The notes under the pieces are model-generated. The model was not told the DNA's origin. It worked only from the letters and a program-made list of their open reading frames with translations, and made no database searches. A program made the position numbers and the translations under genes. 64,000 nt of DNA from Digitaria exilis (Eukaryota > Streptophyta > Magnoliopsida > Poales > Poaceae), in the NCBI GenBank assembly GCA_015342445.1, contig JACEFO010002165.1:1178001-1242000 (forward strand). The letters are read 5' to 3'. Of the stretch, positions 1 through 11,346 are shown piece by piece (positions within the stretch are counted from its first letter, which is position 1; each line of letters begins with the position of its first letter).

Positions 1-946
1 CCGAAAGGCGTATGTGGGGTGCATGGGTGAGAGTATAGTTTGATCCATCGAGGACGGTTTTATCCGTTGGCTATGCCCCGCTAGGCAAAGTCCCGTGATG
101 TAAGCGCCCGATGTACGGCAGCTTCACACGTTGCGATGATTGCGCTCTCGCTCTGGACGCCATTGACCCCCTCACGTTGCGCCCTGAGCGTACGTCAATC
201 TCGATGCCTCAGGTTATGCTGCCTATGTTGAACCAAAACGGCTACTGTGCTTGTTAGGGTGTTTTGTGAAAGTCCTCGTAACATAAGTTCTTTTGAATTT
301 ATGTGACCGGCGGGTAAAGGGCGAAACCTCTGCAGAGTGTTGATCTATCATGATAGCCGTGCTCACGGATACGAGCGGCCTGGATCCTTTTTGATTAGAG
401 GATGATATTAGTGGTTGATGTTGGTTTATTCTATAATCACTTATACCTTATTAATGGGTTTATACTTGGGATCTACTCATTGATAGTAATTTGGATGATA
501 ATAAAATGAAACAACTAAAAGTGCTACTGCAGTTTAACCGTGTCCAGCCTTTTGTCCTTGCATAACCCGTGTTATACTTGTTAAGTAAGATGGTTTACTT
601 ACACTTGCCACTATTCAACAAAATCCCGGATGGGTAACAAATGGAGCATTGAATGATCAGTCGCTTGCTGAGTTTCTGGAGGATCTGCCGTACTTCTAAG
701 CTGTGTTCAACCAGTCGGTGTCCCTGTGGACGTGAGGCTCTACCTAGTTATGTAACGTTTGATAATATTAAGTCTTCCGCTGTGTTATTTGTTTAAGACT
801 ATGTCTTGTGTTAAACTCTGATATAAACTATTTTATTCGAGCATTGTGTTCTCTGTGATTCAATATTTGTAATCTATATGTGTTCTGTGGACATCCTGGG
901 CACACATATGGAAGCATTCGGATTTCTTGGAAATCTGGGTGTTACA
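1..946 (+). mobile_element. 3' part of an LTR (element cut by window edge)
   Basis: Non-coding DNA that ends in GGGTGTTACA at 946, the usual 3' end of a Gypsy-type LTR. It is followed directly by unrelated LINE sequence. The last 200 bases are the T-rich, TGT-rich stretch commonly seen around LTR polyadenylation. No coding frame is visible. The start lies outside the window, so family and target duplication cannot be tested. A solo LTR is the simplest reading. Confidence 0.4.
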
Positions 947-947
947 A

Positions 948-1052
948 TGGGCTTTCAAGTACTTGCACCAATGGCATCATTCTAAGCGAGAGATTATTAT
1001 TTTGAAGCTTGATTTTGAGAAGGCCTTTAATCTGATAGAACATGATGCAAAA
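948..1052 (+). pseudogene. fragment of LINE reverse transcriptase
   Basis: A reading frame of about 35 codons contains REIIILKLDFEKAF, the conserved block of L1-type reverse transcriptase that precedes the catalytic region. It aligns directly with the block KEIIVLKLDFEKTF in the minus-strand LINE of this window (about 45.6 kb). It has no start, no stop-bounded domain and no other LINE parts around it, so it is a dead scrap. It abuts the LTR end at 946. Confidence 0.7.
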
Positions 1053-3260
1053 TTCAATCAAAGAGAAACTTAAAATTATGTATGAATCAAAAGTCCAGCA
1101 ATGATACCAGGAGACAGTAGAGTATTATCTTTATAAAGGAAACAACACAAGCAGATAGATTGGGACAAATCTAGCTCTACGCCAATTTGAACAACAAGAA
1201 CAATTTGAACGAATAAGATTTGTTCCCAAAGTTCACTCCCACAAAGGAACCGTCTCCGCTGAGGAGCTCATGAAGAGCCTAGTTGTGCACTAACCCTTTC
1301 GTCCCCCAATCAACCACAAAGGAGAATTGGGTCACTTACTATGAAATCCACAAAAGGATTGGGAAATACAAACTTCCTAGGGTGCACACACACACACACA
1401 AGAGAGAGAGAGAGAGCACTCCATGGGTGACGTCGAATATCTAGGAGCAAGCACCAAGAGTAACAAATGGAAACCGGTCATGGGAGATGCTTCAATTGCT
1501 CAAGAGGCTAAGATGGTTGCCTCCCAACTCAATTTCTCAAACCACACTACTCAATCTTGCTCTCACCTAAGCACTTGCTCAAATCAACTCAAGGATTAGT
1601 TCAAAGGAGGGATTAGGAAGTGGAGTGACAGCCTTGCCTGCCACCTGTAGTCCACCACGTTCGGGTGTTTTTATAACAATAGTAACAGGTGGCCGTTGGA
1701 TTCCCCCCCCCCCTCTCATCCTGTTCTGAGGTCCTTCTCTTCCAGCTGTTGAAGTATATCAAGTTAGCAACTAGCAAATTACCTGAGTAATGAGTTGGCT
1801 AACTGAGTAACAGAGTTATTTGTAAAGGCTAAGAAGTGCAAACAGTTGGCACTTGATTTTAGAGACTTTTACCAACAGCATTTGTCCAGGATTTAATAGG
1901 AATAAAGTCATAACCATGTTAAAGAATATAATTTTAACAAGTTTCGCAAGTTTGGGGTGATTTGTGAGTGTAGGAAACAAACAGTGCAAAATGGGCTAAA
2001 AAGGAGACAAGTACGTGTCGCCCGGCCTATGCCAGACACCACTCTCCCCACCGCGGCCATTGGGCATGTCATCGATTCGAAGTTTTACTAACACACTTTC
2101 AAGCATCATGAGTTGAGGGTTCGAGGTCAATTTGATCAAGCATGGATTAAGACGACCACCTACAATCAACACTTGGGCACAATCTGTGGGAGCACTTGTC
2201 TGGACAACATCTACCCTATCAAGGGTAAGTCGATGCAATGGAGGGGTGGGATGTGCCAGAGCCGGGCTGGCCAGCCTAGCCCAAGATGTTCGGCCTCCAA
2301 TTCGTATGTTTAAGACAAGTGCATATCTCACCCACTCAATGAGGCAATCCACAACACACACGAGAAGGTCGATGCCACGTGGCATGAATCCCAGCCTATG
2401 TAGTGTAGGAGAGGCCGGGCGGCTCCCATACGTCATCTGTATGCTTCCCCTTCACATGGTAGCTACTCCACTAGCATGGCGTCCAAGTGAAGCAGGCTTC
2501 CACCACCACTTCAACACACATAGTTTTGTAAACAAAAAGTTAGCAAAGAGTTGATCCATCATTAAAGTAGAATAGGGAGAGTGTGGGTGAGGTCTTGGGT
2601 GACAAGCAAGCTTGGAGGAGAGGGTTCGGGGGTTTGTCAATCCTTCTCCTACATTATAGCCACTCCGGGGGGATTAAGCTTTGGATTATATCTCTCTTTA
2701 GTATCTTGTTAGTACTTCGCTTTACTTTCGACAACTTATTTATTTCTTATCTGGATCTGCGGGATCCCTTGTCTGTGTGAGCACTGCACTACTCATTTGC
2801 AGTATCCTCATAAGCCTTTTTCATAAGGTGGAGGTCAATAGCTGATAGCTTAGGCATGATGCTTGTGTTTGATATGTACCTTGACTCCTTGAGTTGTGTT
2901 CACCCCATGGTACCGTTGTGGTAGGCGGCAAGTGGTGGCAACCTTATCCATCCTTTCTAGTCCACCACGTTCGGGTCTTTTCATAACAGTAGTTGCTGAG
3001 CTCAGAGGACCCTTCTCTTATCCTGTTCTGAGATCCTCCATCGCAGCAGATCAGGATAGTCGATATGTAGTTGTCTGGGTTTTGAGTTGTAACTGAAGTT
3101 AGACACTCTACCCTTTATCCCTTTTTCCTTATGGGGGTCCGTTTGAAGAATTAAAGGCTTAGTCATGTCTGTCGTTTTCTATATTTGATATCTAGGTTTT
3201 ACTCCCTTGGTGAAAATATACAACGGTCTCCGTCTACTTGCAGAGTAATTTGTTATAATC
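1053..3260. other. unassigned non-coding DNA with an internal duplicated motif
   Basis: No convincing gene is visible; the open frames overlap on both strands and resemble nothing recognisable. One segment near 1648-1735 resembles another near 2957-3035: both hold TAGTCCACCACGTTCGGGT, then TTTATAACAATAG or a close variant, then CATCCTGTTCTGAG or TATCCTGTTCTGAG. This suggests two decayed copies or ends of one repeat. A C-run lies at about 1703-1712. Confidence 0.5.
1384..1416. repeat. compound microsatellite (CA)n(GA)n
   Basis: A run of CA dinucleotides passes directly into a run of GA dinucleotides. Confidence 0.95.
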
Positions 3261-3262
3261 TA

Positions 3263-3496
3263 CTTCCTTCGTTCTAAATAACAGTTTGTTTGACTTTTGA
3301 CCCTCTAAGTTTGATCATTCGTATTATTCAAAACATTTATGCAAAAATGGTCAAATTTAAGTCATTCTTGAAGTATCTTCATTAATAAAGCAAGGCATAA
3401 CAAAAAAAATTATATATTGCACAAATTTTTAAATAAGATGACTGGTCAAACTTGGAGTAAAAAACGTCAAACAAATATAATTTGCAACAGAGGTAG
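3263..3496. mobile_element. Stowaway-like MITE
   Basis: The ends are CTTCCTTCGTTCTAAATAAC on the left and a matching inverted end finishing CAACAGAGGTAG on the right, flanked by TA on both sides (3261-3262 and 3497-3498). The inner ends TTGTTTGAC and GTCAAACAA are also inverted. TA duplication and CTCCCTCCGT-like termini are typical of Stowaway (Tc1/mariner) MITEs. No coding capacity. Confidence 0.75.
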
Positions 3497-3651
3497 TATA
3501 ATGTAACTTATCTAACTTACAATTCAAGAATGACAAAGGGTGCATTTAGATAGAGAAAGTTTGCAAAACTTTACAGTTGCAAAATTGTATTGTAGCAAAA
3601 GTTTGTGAGAGAGGTCCTTTTAATTGAATGAAAGTGTGAATGAAGGGATTG

Positions 3652-4578
3652 TGACACCCTAAGAGGGGGTGAGTTAGGTGTTATGAAAACTAGGCTCCAA
3701 TTACACATATGGAAACCTGTTTTAATTTCTATCTAAATGTACTCTAGATTTTCTATATGTTGCTATCTCTACCGCTTTAAAGTTTTGCATGCTAGGTCCA
3801 ATGCTATACTAGCATAGCAAGTCTAGGAAAATATAAGTGCAATATGAAATATGGAAGGTAAATGCGTAGAGAAGAGCAAACTTTTGGCATGACAGCTTTT
3901 ACCGAGGTATCGAAAAGCTCGGCTGCTTCCCCCTAGTCCTCGTTTTTGGAGCACATCTCAAGGAGCACTAAACACTTTTGCTAATTTCCTTTAATTAGCA
4001 CTTTGGTTGATTGAACACTTGAAAATATGTAGAACACTTGCCTCTATCTTCCCTGAGCTCAAGCACCCATGAAATGGCCGTGGGATGAGGTATTTATAGC
4101 AGAACCAAAGAAACTAGCCGTTACATAGCCGTTGCAAAATTTCTGAGCACCACCGACTATTTTGATGCCCCCTATATCTCACCACCGAAATAGTTGGTGG
4201 TCGCACACAAAGAGGCCTTCAAACAGCCTAGAAAAAGTCTACAACAACGACTATTTCGATGGTAGCACGGACTAAGTCGATGGTACCATCGACTATTACC
4301 ATGACCACCGACTAATTCGATGGTGCACCACCGACTATTATTCTGCCTTATCCGCAACACTATCTTGAACGCTGTTTTGATCGGTTTTACATCGTTTCTT
4401 CGTCGATTTTTGACGCTTCTTTTACACTTTTGTAATAGATCAGGAAACATTTTCAATCATTGGCATGGCTTCAAAAACATCTTTGGAACCTACTAAAAAG
4501 TTATATTGCAATACATTTTAGTTCCAATGGCTATGCTATTAACCGATCACCAAAATAAAAAACAATGGCATAGGGTCA
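3652..4578 (-). mobile_element. LTR of a Sirevirus-type Copia element, minus orientation
   Basis: Read on the minus strand, this runs from TGACCCTATGCC through a promoter-like stretch (TATAAATACC near 4086-4095) to an end reading CTAACTCACCCCCTCTTAGGGTGTCA. That 3' end is characteristic of Sirevirus/Maximus Copia LTRs, and the same end occurs in the two plus-strand LTRs at 58.2-61.1 kb. The upstream part (about 4150-4340) holds several imperfect palindromes of the form CACCGACTA...TCGATGGT. No internal domain adjoins and no clear 5-bp target duplication was found, so it is a solo or truncated LTR. Confidence 0.6.
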
Positions 4579-4640
4579 TTTTCCTTTGCAGAATGAATAG
4601 TGAAGTTGAACTAATTTAAACGGAGCCAAACAACCACTTT

Positions 4641-4664
4641 ATATTATTATTATTATTATTATTA
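4641..4664. repeat. (TTA)n microsatellite
   Basis: Eight or so uninterrupted ATT/TTA trinucleotides. Confidence 0.9.
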
Positions 4665-5133
4665 TGAAATAAGCTACTTGATCGTTCATGATGATAACTT
4701 CTACCATATTAGTCTCAAACTATAAACTATATATTATATAATGTAAGAGCGAAACGAATATCATGCAATTATAAAAAAGAACATATGTGGTTGGCACAAC
4801 TGGATCGGCTTGCCACTTCTCTCCAGGCCGCACAATTCTTACTTCCCATGTAGGATACGACCTGTTGCTTGGTTCGAATACGGAATTAGTAATTCTTATG
4901 TGAGAGATCGTGCATAGCTTAGAGACCAAGCTTTCAAACCGTGCCTACCTAATATCCTTCAAAAAGGGCCCTGACCGTGAGTATCACAATTAGATTAATA
5001 GAATCTTTGTCAATTTTAAGAAAGCTCTCGACTACAGTATGACTATTGTGACTTACCGATTTGGGAGGGTGGGACGCTTGGTCATTGTGCTACCTAGTCC
5101 GGCGGCCACGCAAGGGCATGTTTGGACTGTGCC
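4665..5133. other. no gene seen
   Basis: AT-rich DNA. A stretch near 4868-4882 reads TGGTTCGAATACGG and resembles a Pol III B box, but no convincing A box is placed correctly. Nothing else is recognised. Confidence 0.5.
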
Positions 5134-5350
5134 CAGGGTTTTCAAATCGCTCGATTAATCACGATTAATCAATGTGTTGGGTACCAATAGTAGGGGTACC
5201 CTAACTTGGACCCTAAACTACTTGGCAACAAGGCCCACAACGACGTCGGCCTGGCTCTGCAACCCAGCAAAGGCCCACCACAACAACTCCTCTTCAGCGT
5301 CCGTCCCGCTCGAGGTGGACGACCACCCTCGAAGCGGGAATGTCCGTGAC

Positions 5351-5497
5351 GTTCGAGGCTCGGCAGCCAGGCTCGAGGGACACGTTCACCCTCGAGCCAG
5401 CGTTTCCGTCGCGTTCGAGGCTCGGCAGCCAGGCTCGAGGGAGACGTTCACCCTCGAGCCAGCATTTCCGTCACGTTCGAGGCTTGGCAAGCTCGAG
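5351..5497 (+). repeat. 62-bp tandem repeat with CTCGAG palindromes in the 5' LTR
   Basis: Two full 62-bp units start at 5351 and 5413 with a partial third at 5475, each beginning GTTCGAGGCT. CTCGAG occurs seven times between about 5308 and 5520, and one copy sits in the perfect 16-bp palindrome GCAAGCTCGAGCTTGC. The array lies upstream of the TATA box. The same array is in the 3' LTR from 10401. Confidence 0.9.
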
Positions 5498-5990
5498 CTT
5501 GCGGGCCAAGCTCGAGCCTGCCACGTCGGGAGCAACGCCCGAGACTCTGCGACCATCACCACCAATCATAATGACTCTCCTCTGCGGTCAAAAAGAAGGA
5601 TTCACTGCGCCACGCCACCACCCATACTGCGGAGAAGACATCGGTCAAATCCACCTGGCACGGTGGATTCTGATCTGACACTGCACAGGTCGGTCCTGGC
5701 AGTGATACTGTGCCAACCACTCCTTTGACTTTGCTTGCCTCAGATGCGCTATCATCCTCGATGGCAACCCTCGAAGGAGACTACGGAGGCTCGATCCGGA
5801 CGCCGTGCTCAAGTGGCCACCCTCGAAATCCTGAGCTGTCACGAGAGAGGCATCACATCAACCGCTGCCATGCCGTCAGCCGGAGTTGGGAGGCGCGATT
5901 CCCGCTCACATCGTGCGCGGCATGGGTGGCACAGTGCACTCAGCAGCGTCAGCACCACGAACGCATGTACTCTCACGCCCTCCCCCTTAT

Positions 5991-6004
5991 GTCTATAAAA
6001 GGGG
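5991..6004 (+). promoter_or_regulatory. LTR TATA box
   Basis: GTCTATAAAAGGGG is a strong plant TATA box about 300 bp before the end of the LTR, suitable for starting the genomic transcript. The matching copy in the 3' LTR is at 11041-11054. Confidence 0.8.
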
Positions 6005-6343
6005 AAGGGAAGCCCCTGCAGACGGCAGGTTGACACACAACAGAACTCACACAAAAACACTTAGCCAACGACACCTCCAACTCAGGGACTTGGGAGTTCG
6101 TCTCCTTCTCCCACCTTGCTTGTAACCCCCTACTACGAGCAACACGAAACCGGTGCTCGGCACCACTGCTGGACGTACGGCCCCGTGGCCGGAACCAGGA
6201 TAAAAACTCCCGTCTCTTCACCCGCCATCGGGGCAACGAGTGGATTAGCACCGCAATCACTTGTTTGTGCCGGTGTGACCAAATCAGGCACCGACAGTTG
6301 GCGGGCCAGGTAGGGGCCAGCGCTGCGCAACTCTTGTTCCCGA

Positions 6344-7598
6344 TGGCGAACTTCGACCAAGGACGGCCCCCGCTGGGCGAGAGCAATTTGCTCCCAGTGG
6401 GGCAGGAGATCTGGTTCGGGAGCTTACGGTTCCAGGCATGTGGCGATGGTTACCACATGCGCATCCTCCAGGAGGAACCAAGCAACCAACTGGAGCCTCT
6501 TCATCTGCCACTGACAGCACCGCGACGACGGAGTCGTCTTAGACCTCGCGCACGACTAGCGCGAGCTGCGAGGCACGACGCCGACGCCGACGCCAGCATC
6601 CCTCCTCCCGCGAGGGAAGGGGAGATCCTACGATCAGGGTCACGGGGGAGGGCTGCTCCTTTCCTCCCGGGACCCATTTCTGCACCGCGTGCTGCGACGG
6701 CACGTCCCTATCCCTACGGGCTACGCGGCCCCACGGCCACGTGCGCCTCTTTCGTCCGCACCGCCATGAGTGCGTATGATGGCCAGCCAGGCTGTCGTCC
6801 GGTCTCGGAGCACAACTTCACTGCTCTGACGCTCGACGATTCCCGCACGGAATCGGAGGATGGATATGCCTTTGAGCATGAGCGCCCTGGTTGGGACTAC
6901 TCGGGTCTCTCCGACCCAGAGGCCTTCTGGCCTTCCAAACAACGGCGGATTATTGCTTCGGCTATTCCGATGATGAGTATGATCCGACCAGGGAGTGTTT
7001 CGTCATCAGCGACGGGCGGGTCAGCGAAGGATCAACGTCGGACCATGATGGCGAGGATGACGACCAGGGAGGCAACGATGGCGCCGATCCAGTGGGCGCA
7101 CAGCCACCGGATCCGTCGGACCACTTGCCTTCCGAGGACGAGCGGCATCCACGCCGCCGGCCACGAGTTGTTCGCCCCCACGACTTGGGAAGTGTTGACG
7201 TCTCACCACCGGCACGCTCCGACCACGAGCCGCCCAAACAAGGCCACGAACACAGCACGGACGCGCGGCGTGCGGGGCGAGTAGCTCAGGCCCGCATCCT
7301 TGCCGAGGGCAGAGATGACGACCTCGCTCCCAGGACGAGCCAAAAGCTCATCGCGGCGGCCGCGCTGCTCCGAGCCATGCCAGAGCCAGCTACCCCCGAG
7401 GGGCGGAAGCTGCATCTGGAGGCCCAAAAGCTGGTTGAGAACGCCGTACGACAGCAGGCCGAGAGCTCAGCCTCCCGCCTTCGACGCTCACCGGTCTCGA
7501 AGGGCGAACGAGGAGGGGAGTCATCGGTGCGCTCACCCCGGCCTAACGGCAGGGCACGAGCGCAATCCCAGGGCAACTCCCACAAGGACGTTGCGTGA
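6344..7598 (+). pseudogene. gag N-terminal region, frameshifted
   Basis: From an ATG at 6344, shortly after the primer-binding-like site, a frame encodes MANFDQGRPPLGES and continues as an arginine/proline-rich region. The likely continuation switches to the frame open from 6891 to 7598 (acidic residues, then an alanine/arginine-rich stretch) near 6930-6980. A TGA at 7596-7598 then separates it from the conserved gag core. The product would be the variable N-terminal part of a Gypsy capsid polyprotein. The frame change and stop suggest decay, or an additional short ORF before gag as seen in some grass elements. Confidence 0.55.
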
Positions 7599-7649
7599 CG
7601 TCGCACCAACGAACCACGTGCACCCGAAGCAGGAACACTTCCCGCGCGG

Positions 7650-8438
7650 GTGCCCGCGAGATCGCGCCTCCGGGACACCCGAGGCACGATCAACGATAGC
7701 GACGCCCGTAACACGCTGAACCAAATGAGGCAGCGAGAGGAAGCCGGGACCCACCAACGCGGGCGCACCGACGTTGGGTGGAACTGGGATGCGGCCCCGG
7801 AGTCAGCGGGAATGCGGGTGTTTAGCCGCAACATCCGCACCGCTCCGATTCCCCCTCGCTTCCGACAGCCTACTACCATCACCAAATACTCTGGCGAAAC
7901 GGACCCCAGGGTTTGGTTGAATGACTACCGCCTAGCGTGCCAGCTCGGCGGCGCTACAGATGACGACATGATCATCCGCAATCTGCCACTCCACCTAGCA
8001 GATTCCGCACGGACATGGCTCGAGCATCTGCCCCCCAACCGGATCCGCGACTGGAACGACCTGGTCGAGACCTTCGTGGGGAATTTCCAGGGCACCTACG
8101 TGCGCCCCAGGAACACGTGGGACCTTAGAGGGTGCAAACAAAAACCCAGCGAATCCTTGAGGGACTTCATCCGGCGCTTCTCCAAGCGCTGCACCGAGCT
8201 TCCCAACATCACCGACCATCAGATCATCCACTTCTTCCTCGAGAGCACCACTAGCTACAAACTGATATGCAAGTTGGGGAGGAACCCTCCCCCCGACGCG
8301 AACCGGCTATTCGAGGTAGCCTCCAAGTACGCTTCGGGGGAGGAGGCGGCCAACGCCATCTTCAACGGCAAGAAGGAAAAACGCCCCGAGGAGACGCCCG
8401 CGGAGGGCAGCAAGCCAAGGTACCCCTCGAAGAAGTAA
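7650..8438 (+). CDS. gag capsid core (Retrotrans_gag type)
   Basis: An open frame of 262 codons. Residues about 75-235 match the retrotransposon gag family: YSGETDPRVWLNDYRLAC, then LPLHLADSARTWLEHLP, then the W..L...F..NF block and the conserved LRDFIRRFSKRCTELPN segment. The C-terminus is lysine/glutamate-rich (KKEKRPEE), as in Gypsy gags. No CCHC zinc knuckle follows. The annotated ATG may not be the real start because the frame is open upstream. It would form the RNA-packaging particle. Intact capsid with no pol indicates trans-mobilisation by an autonomous relative. Confidence 0.8.
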   Translation: MPARSRLRDTRGTINDSDARNTLNQMRQREEAGTHQRGRTDVGWNWDAAPESAGMRVFSRNIRTAPIPPRFRQPTTITKYSGETDPRVWLNDYRLACQLGGATDDDMIIRNLPLHLADSARTWLEHLPPNRIRDWNDLVETFVGNFQGTYVRPRNTWDLRGCKQKPSESLRDFIRRFSKRCTELPNITDHQIIHFFLESTTSYKLICKLGRNPPPDANRLFEVASKYASGEEAANAIFNGKKEKRPEETPAEGSKPRYPSKK

Positions 8439-10224
8439 AATCAAGGCAAGAAGGGGAAGAAGTCTTGAGCCCCTAGCGAGAAGGGCAACAACGACAAACG
8501 AAGTCCACACAATGGACCCCAACCACAAGGGGCCTCGAGGCCCTCCATGTGGAGGGGTATCTCTGATGCCAACGGATACCCCAAGGTGGAACAAGTGTTC
8601 TTCATCGTGGGAGGACCCGCCGCCGACGGAAGTCCTCGCGAACGCCTAGAACATACAACAGCTAAGTCGCTTCTACCCCTAGAGCGGCTTCAGACCCTTG
8701 AACCTTTTTTGTACATACTTTCGATTGCACAAACTCTTGATTAAGTATTTGGCTTAGCTCCCGCAAGTTGTGAACGAATCAAGTGGACTCGAGTCCACTA
8801 ACACTTGAATGGGGTTTGGTCCTACCCTCGCTAGGACCATCCCCCCTCGGGGGCTACAACGGGGACGAACCCCCGAAAAAATCAATGCTTTTTCAAAATT
8901 CTTGTGATATCTCGAGCGTATCTCCAAGTGCTCTTTTGCAACCCTCGAAAGGAGGACACTAGGCGTGAAACGGACAAGGGCAGGGTTGCCTGAGCCGAGT
9001 GCCCGCCTACGCCTCGAGGATACAGCAGCACCTCACTTCCCTCCGCCTAAGTCATTCACGTACGATCGATCCTAGTGGCGACTTCCTTCCGAGGCGCATG
9101 CATTGGACACAACGTGCATCGCAGAGATACCGCTTGAAAATAAACCTCGTTTAACGATACAAATGTTGTTTAACAAGTAGGATGTATGAAAACAAACGAA
9201 TTGTTCTTACATCAGGAAACGCAAGTCTCTAAACTACTATTTACACTCGGGCTCGATGTCCCGAGGCTTTCAGGTTCCACTCCCACCGCCAAGGTCATCC
9301 CAGCCGCCGTCATCTTCGCCCGGGAAGAGGACGCTCTTCCGCCGACCGAGCAGTCGTGCGGTCACTTCGCCCAGGCCACACCACGCCTGAAAAGGCGCGC
9401 CCACTCCCCCATGAAGTTGCAGTAACTGCCCTAATGGTCATCATGACCCCGCACGAAGCGGTGGAAGGCACGTGGAGGGAACGCTCAAGGCATCCCCCCT
9501 CAAAGGGAGGAAGTCATCGTTCTACCGATCAGGGGTTTGAGACCTGGCCCATCGAGGGTTCCACAGGCACCCCAGATCGATCGAGTCAGGGACGCTCGGC
9601 CGTACCCATGAATAAGAGCCTCGAGCTCATATGTTCGAGGAGATCCGTCAAGCGCGTTCGAGGCTGGTCGAAAGTGCCTAGATCGAGGGACCCCACGAGG
9701 GGGAGCATCGAGCCCTCGACCTCTATCGAACGAGGTCGAGTCCCGTCTAGCATACTTTTGCGAAAAGCTTTCACGGGCGTGTCCTAAGACCATGAGCCTA
9801 CCCTCATCGAATATGGCATGGACGTCCGCTCGAACTACCCGCTACCAGCTCACCCAGGCATCCGTGGTACGATCCCAATCGTGGGAAGCACGGATTGCCT
9901 CATCCTCGACCCCTCGAAAGAGACCACGAGGTACGAAGAAAGCTCGAGATTTCCTTGAACCACGTCAAACAAGGCTAGGTTCGAGGACCTCAGGCGTTGT
10001 GGATGGACCCACCCCTGGGGAAGCAACGAAAACCCCTCACATCGAGCCGAGACCTTGAGAGAGTGTCAACCACTCTCCCAAGGCCTCGAGGGCTAAACCC
10101 GCGGGTGCGCTAGCGCGCACCCACGGATTCCCAGAACCCACGAAGGGACGAAGGCCTCGAAAGCCTCGACGAACACCAACCTCCGCAGGATTGAACCTCA
10201 CTCCTGCGGAGGCTTGGGGGCTAC
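8439..10224 (+). other. pol-less 3' interior of the Gypsy-type element
   Basis: After the gag stop a short run still reads as gag tail (frame 8547-8650 includes KVEQVFFIVGGP), then coding signal is lost. No DTG/DSG protease, YVDD/YADD or integrase blocks are found on either strand. The DNA is rich in CTCGAG and CCTCGA motifs. A polypurine-like stretch (GGAGGCTTGGGGGCTAC) abuts the 3' LTR at 10225. Confidence 0.75.
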
Positions 10225-11346
10225 TGTTGGGTACCAATAGTAGGGGTACTCTAACTTGGACCCTAAACTACTTGGCAACAAGGCCCACAACGACGTCGGC
10301 CTGGCTCTGCAGCCCAGCAAAGGCCCACCACAACAACTCCTCCTCAGCGTCCGTCCCGCTCGAGGTGGACGACCACCCTCGAAGCGGGAATGTCCGTGAC
10401 GTTCGAGGCTCGGCAGCCAGGCTCGAGGGACACGTTCACCCTCGAGCCAGCGTTTCCGTCGCGTTCGAGGCTCGGCAGCCAGGCTCGAGGGAGACGTTCA
10501 CCCTCGAGCCAGCGTTTCCGTCACGTTCGAGGCTTGGCAAGCTCGAGCTTGCGGGCCAAGCTCGAGCCTGCCACGCCGGGAGCAACACCCGAGACTCTGC
10601 GACCATCACCACCAATCATAATGACTCTCCTCTGCGGTCAAAAAGAAGGATTCACTGCGCCACGCCACCACCCATACTGCGGAGAAGACATCGGTCAAAT
10701 CCACCTGGCACGGTGGATTCTGATCTGACACTGCACAGGTCGGTCCTGGCAGTGATACTGTGCCAACCACTCCTTTGACTTTGCTTGCCTCAGATGCGCT
10801 ATCATCCTCGATGGCAACCCTCGAAGGAGACTACGGAGGCTCGATCCGGACGCCGTGCTCAAGTGGCCACCCTCGAAATCCTGAGCTGTCACGAGAGAGG
10901 CATCACATCAACCGCTGCCATGCCGTCAGCCGGAGTTGGGAGGCGCGATTCCCGCTCACATCGTGCGCGGCATGGGTGGCACAGTGCACTCAGCAGCGTC
11001 AGCACCACGAACGCATGTACTCTCACGCCCTCCCCCTTATGTCTATAAAAGGGGAAGGGAAGCCCCTGCAGACGACAGGTTGACACACAACAGAACTCAC
11101 ACAAAAACACTTAGCCAACGACACCTCCAACTCAGGGACTTGGGAGTTCGTCTCCTTCTCCCACCTTGCTTGTAACCCCCTACTACGAGCAACGCGAAAC
11201 CGGTGCTCGGCACCACTGCTGGACGTACGGCCCCGTGGCCGGAACCAGGATAAAAACTCCCGTCTCTTCACCCGCCATCGGGGCAACGAGTGGATTAGCA
11301 CCGCAATCACTTGTTTGTGCCGGTGTGACCAAATCAGGCACCGACA
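10225..11346 (+). repeat. 3' LTR of the gag-only Gypsy-type element
   Basis: 1122 bp, same length and ends as the 5' LTR, about 99 percent identical. Carries the same 62-bp array (from 10401) and the TATA box (11041-11054). Followed by the CAATG duplication. Confidence 0.95.

Larger units (their letters stand above)
5175..6296 (+). repeat. 5' LTR of the gag-only Gypsy-type element
   Basis: 1122 bp, TG...CA ends, followed at 6297 by GTTGGCGGGCCAGGTAGG, a primer-binding-site-like sequence of the kind common in grass Gypsy elements (tRNA not assigned). Confidence 0.95.
5175..11346 (+). mobile_element. young gag-only Gypsy-type LTR retrotransposon
   Basis: Two 1122-bp direct LTRs (5175-6296 and 10225-11346) start TGTTGGG and end CCGACA. 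They are flanked by the perfect 5-bp duplication CAATG (5170-5174 and 11347-11351). By eye the LTRs differ at about eight positions, all transitions, so the insertion is recent. The 3.9-kb interior encodes a Gypsy-type gag, but no protease, reverse transcriptase, RNase H or integrase can be found, so the element depends on a partner for movement. CTCGAG/TCGAGG motifs recur through LTR and interior. It sits inside an older MITE. Confidence 0.95.

Noticed and set aside
4797..4882. tRNA gene near a TGGTTCGAATAC B-box-like sequence
   Set aside because: No correctly spaced A box and no cloverleaf could be drawn.
5351..5520. CRISPR-like array
   Set aside because: Units are contiguous tandem repeats without spacers, inside an LTR of a plant element.
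5174..5728. 184-codon frame across the 5' LTR (and its copy at 10191)
   Set aside because: Runs through the non-coding 62-bp repeat array and occurs identically in both LTRs.
7286..7885. 199-codon antisense frame
   Set aside because: Shadow of the Gypsy-type gag; no motif, and the + strand has the conserved capsid core.
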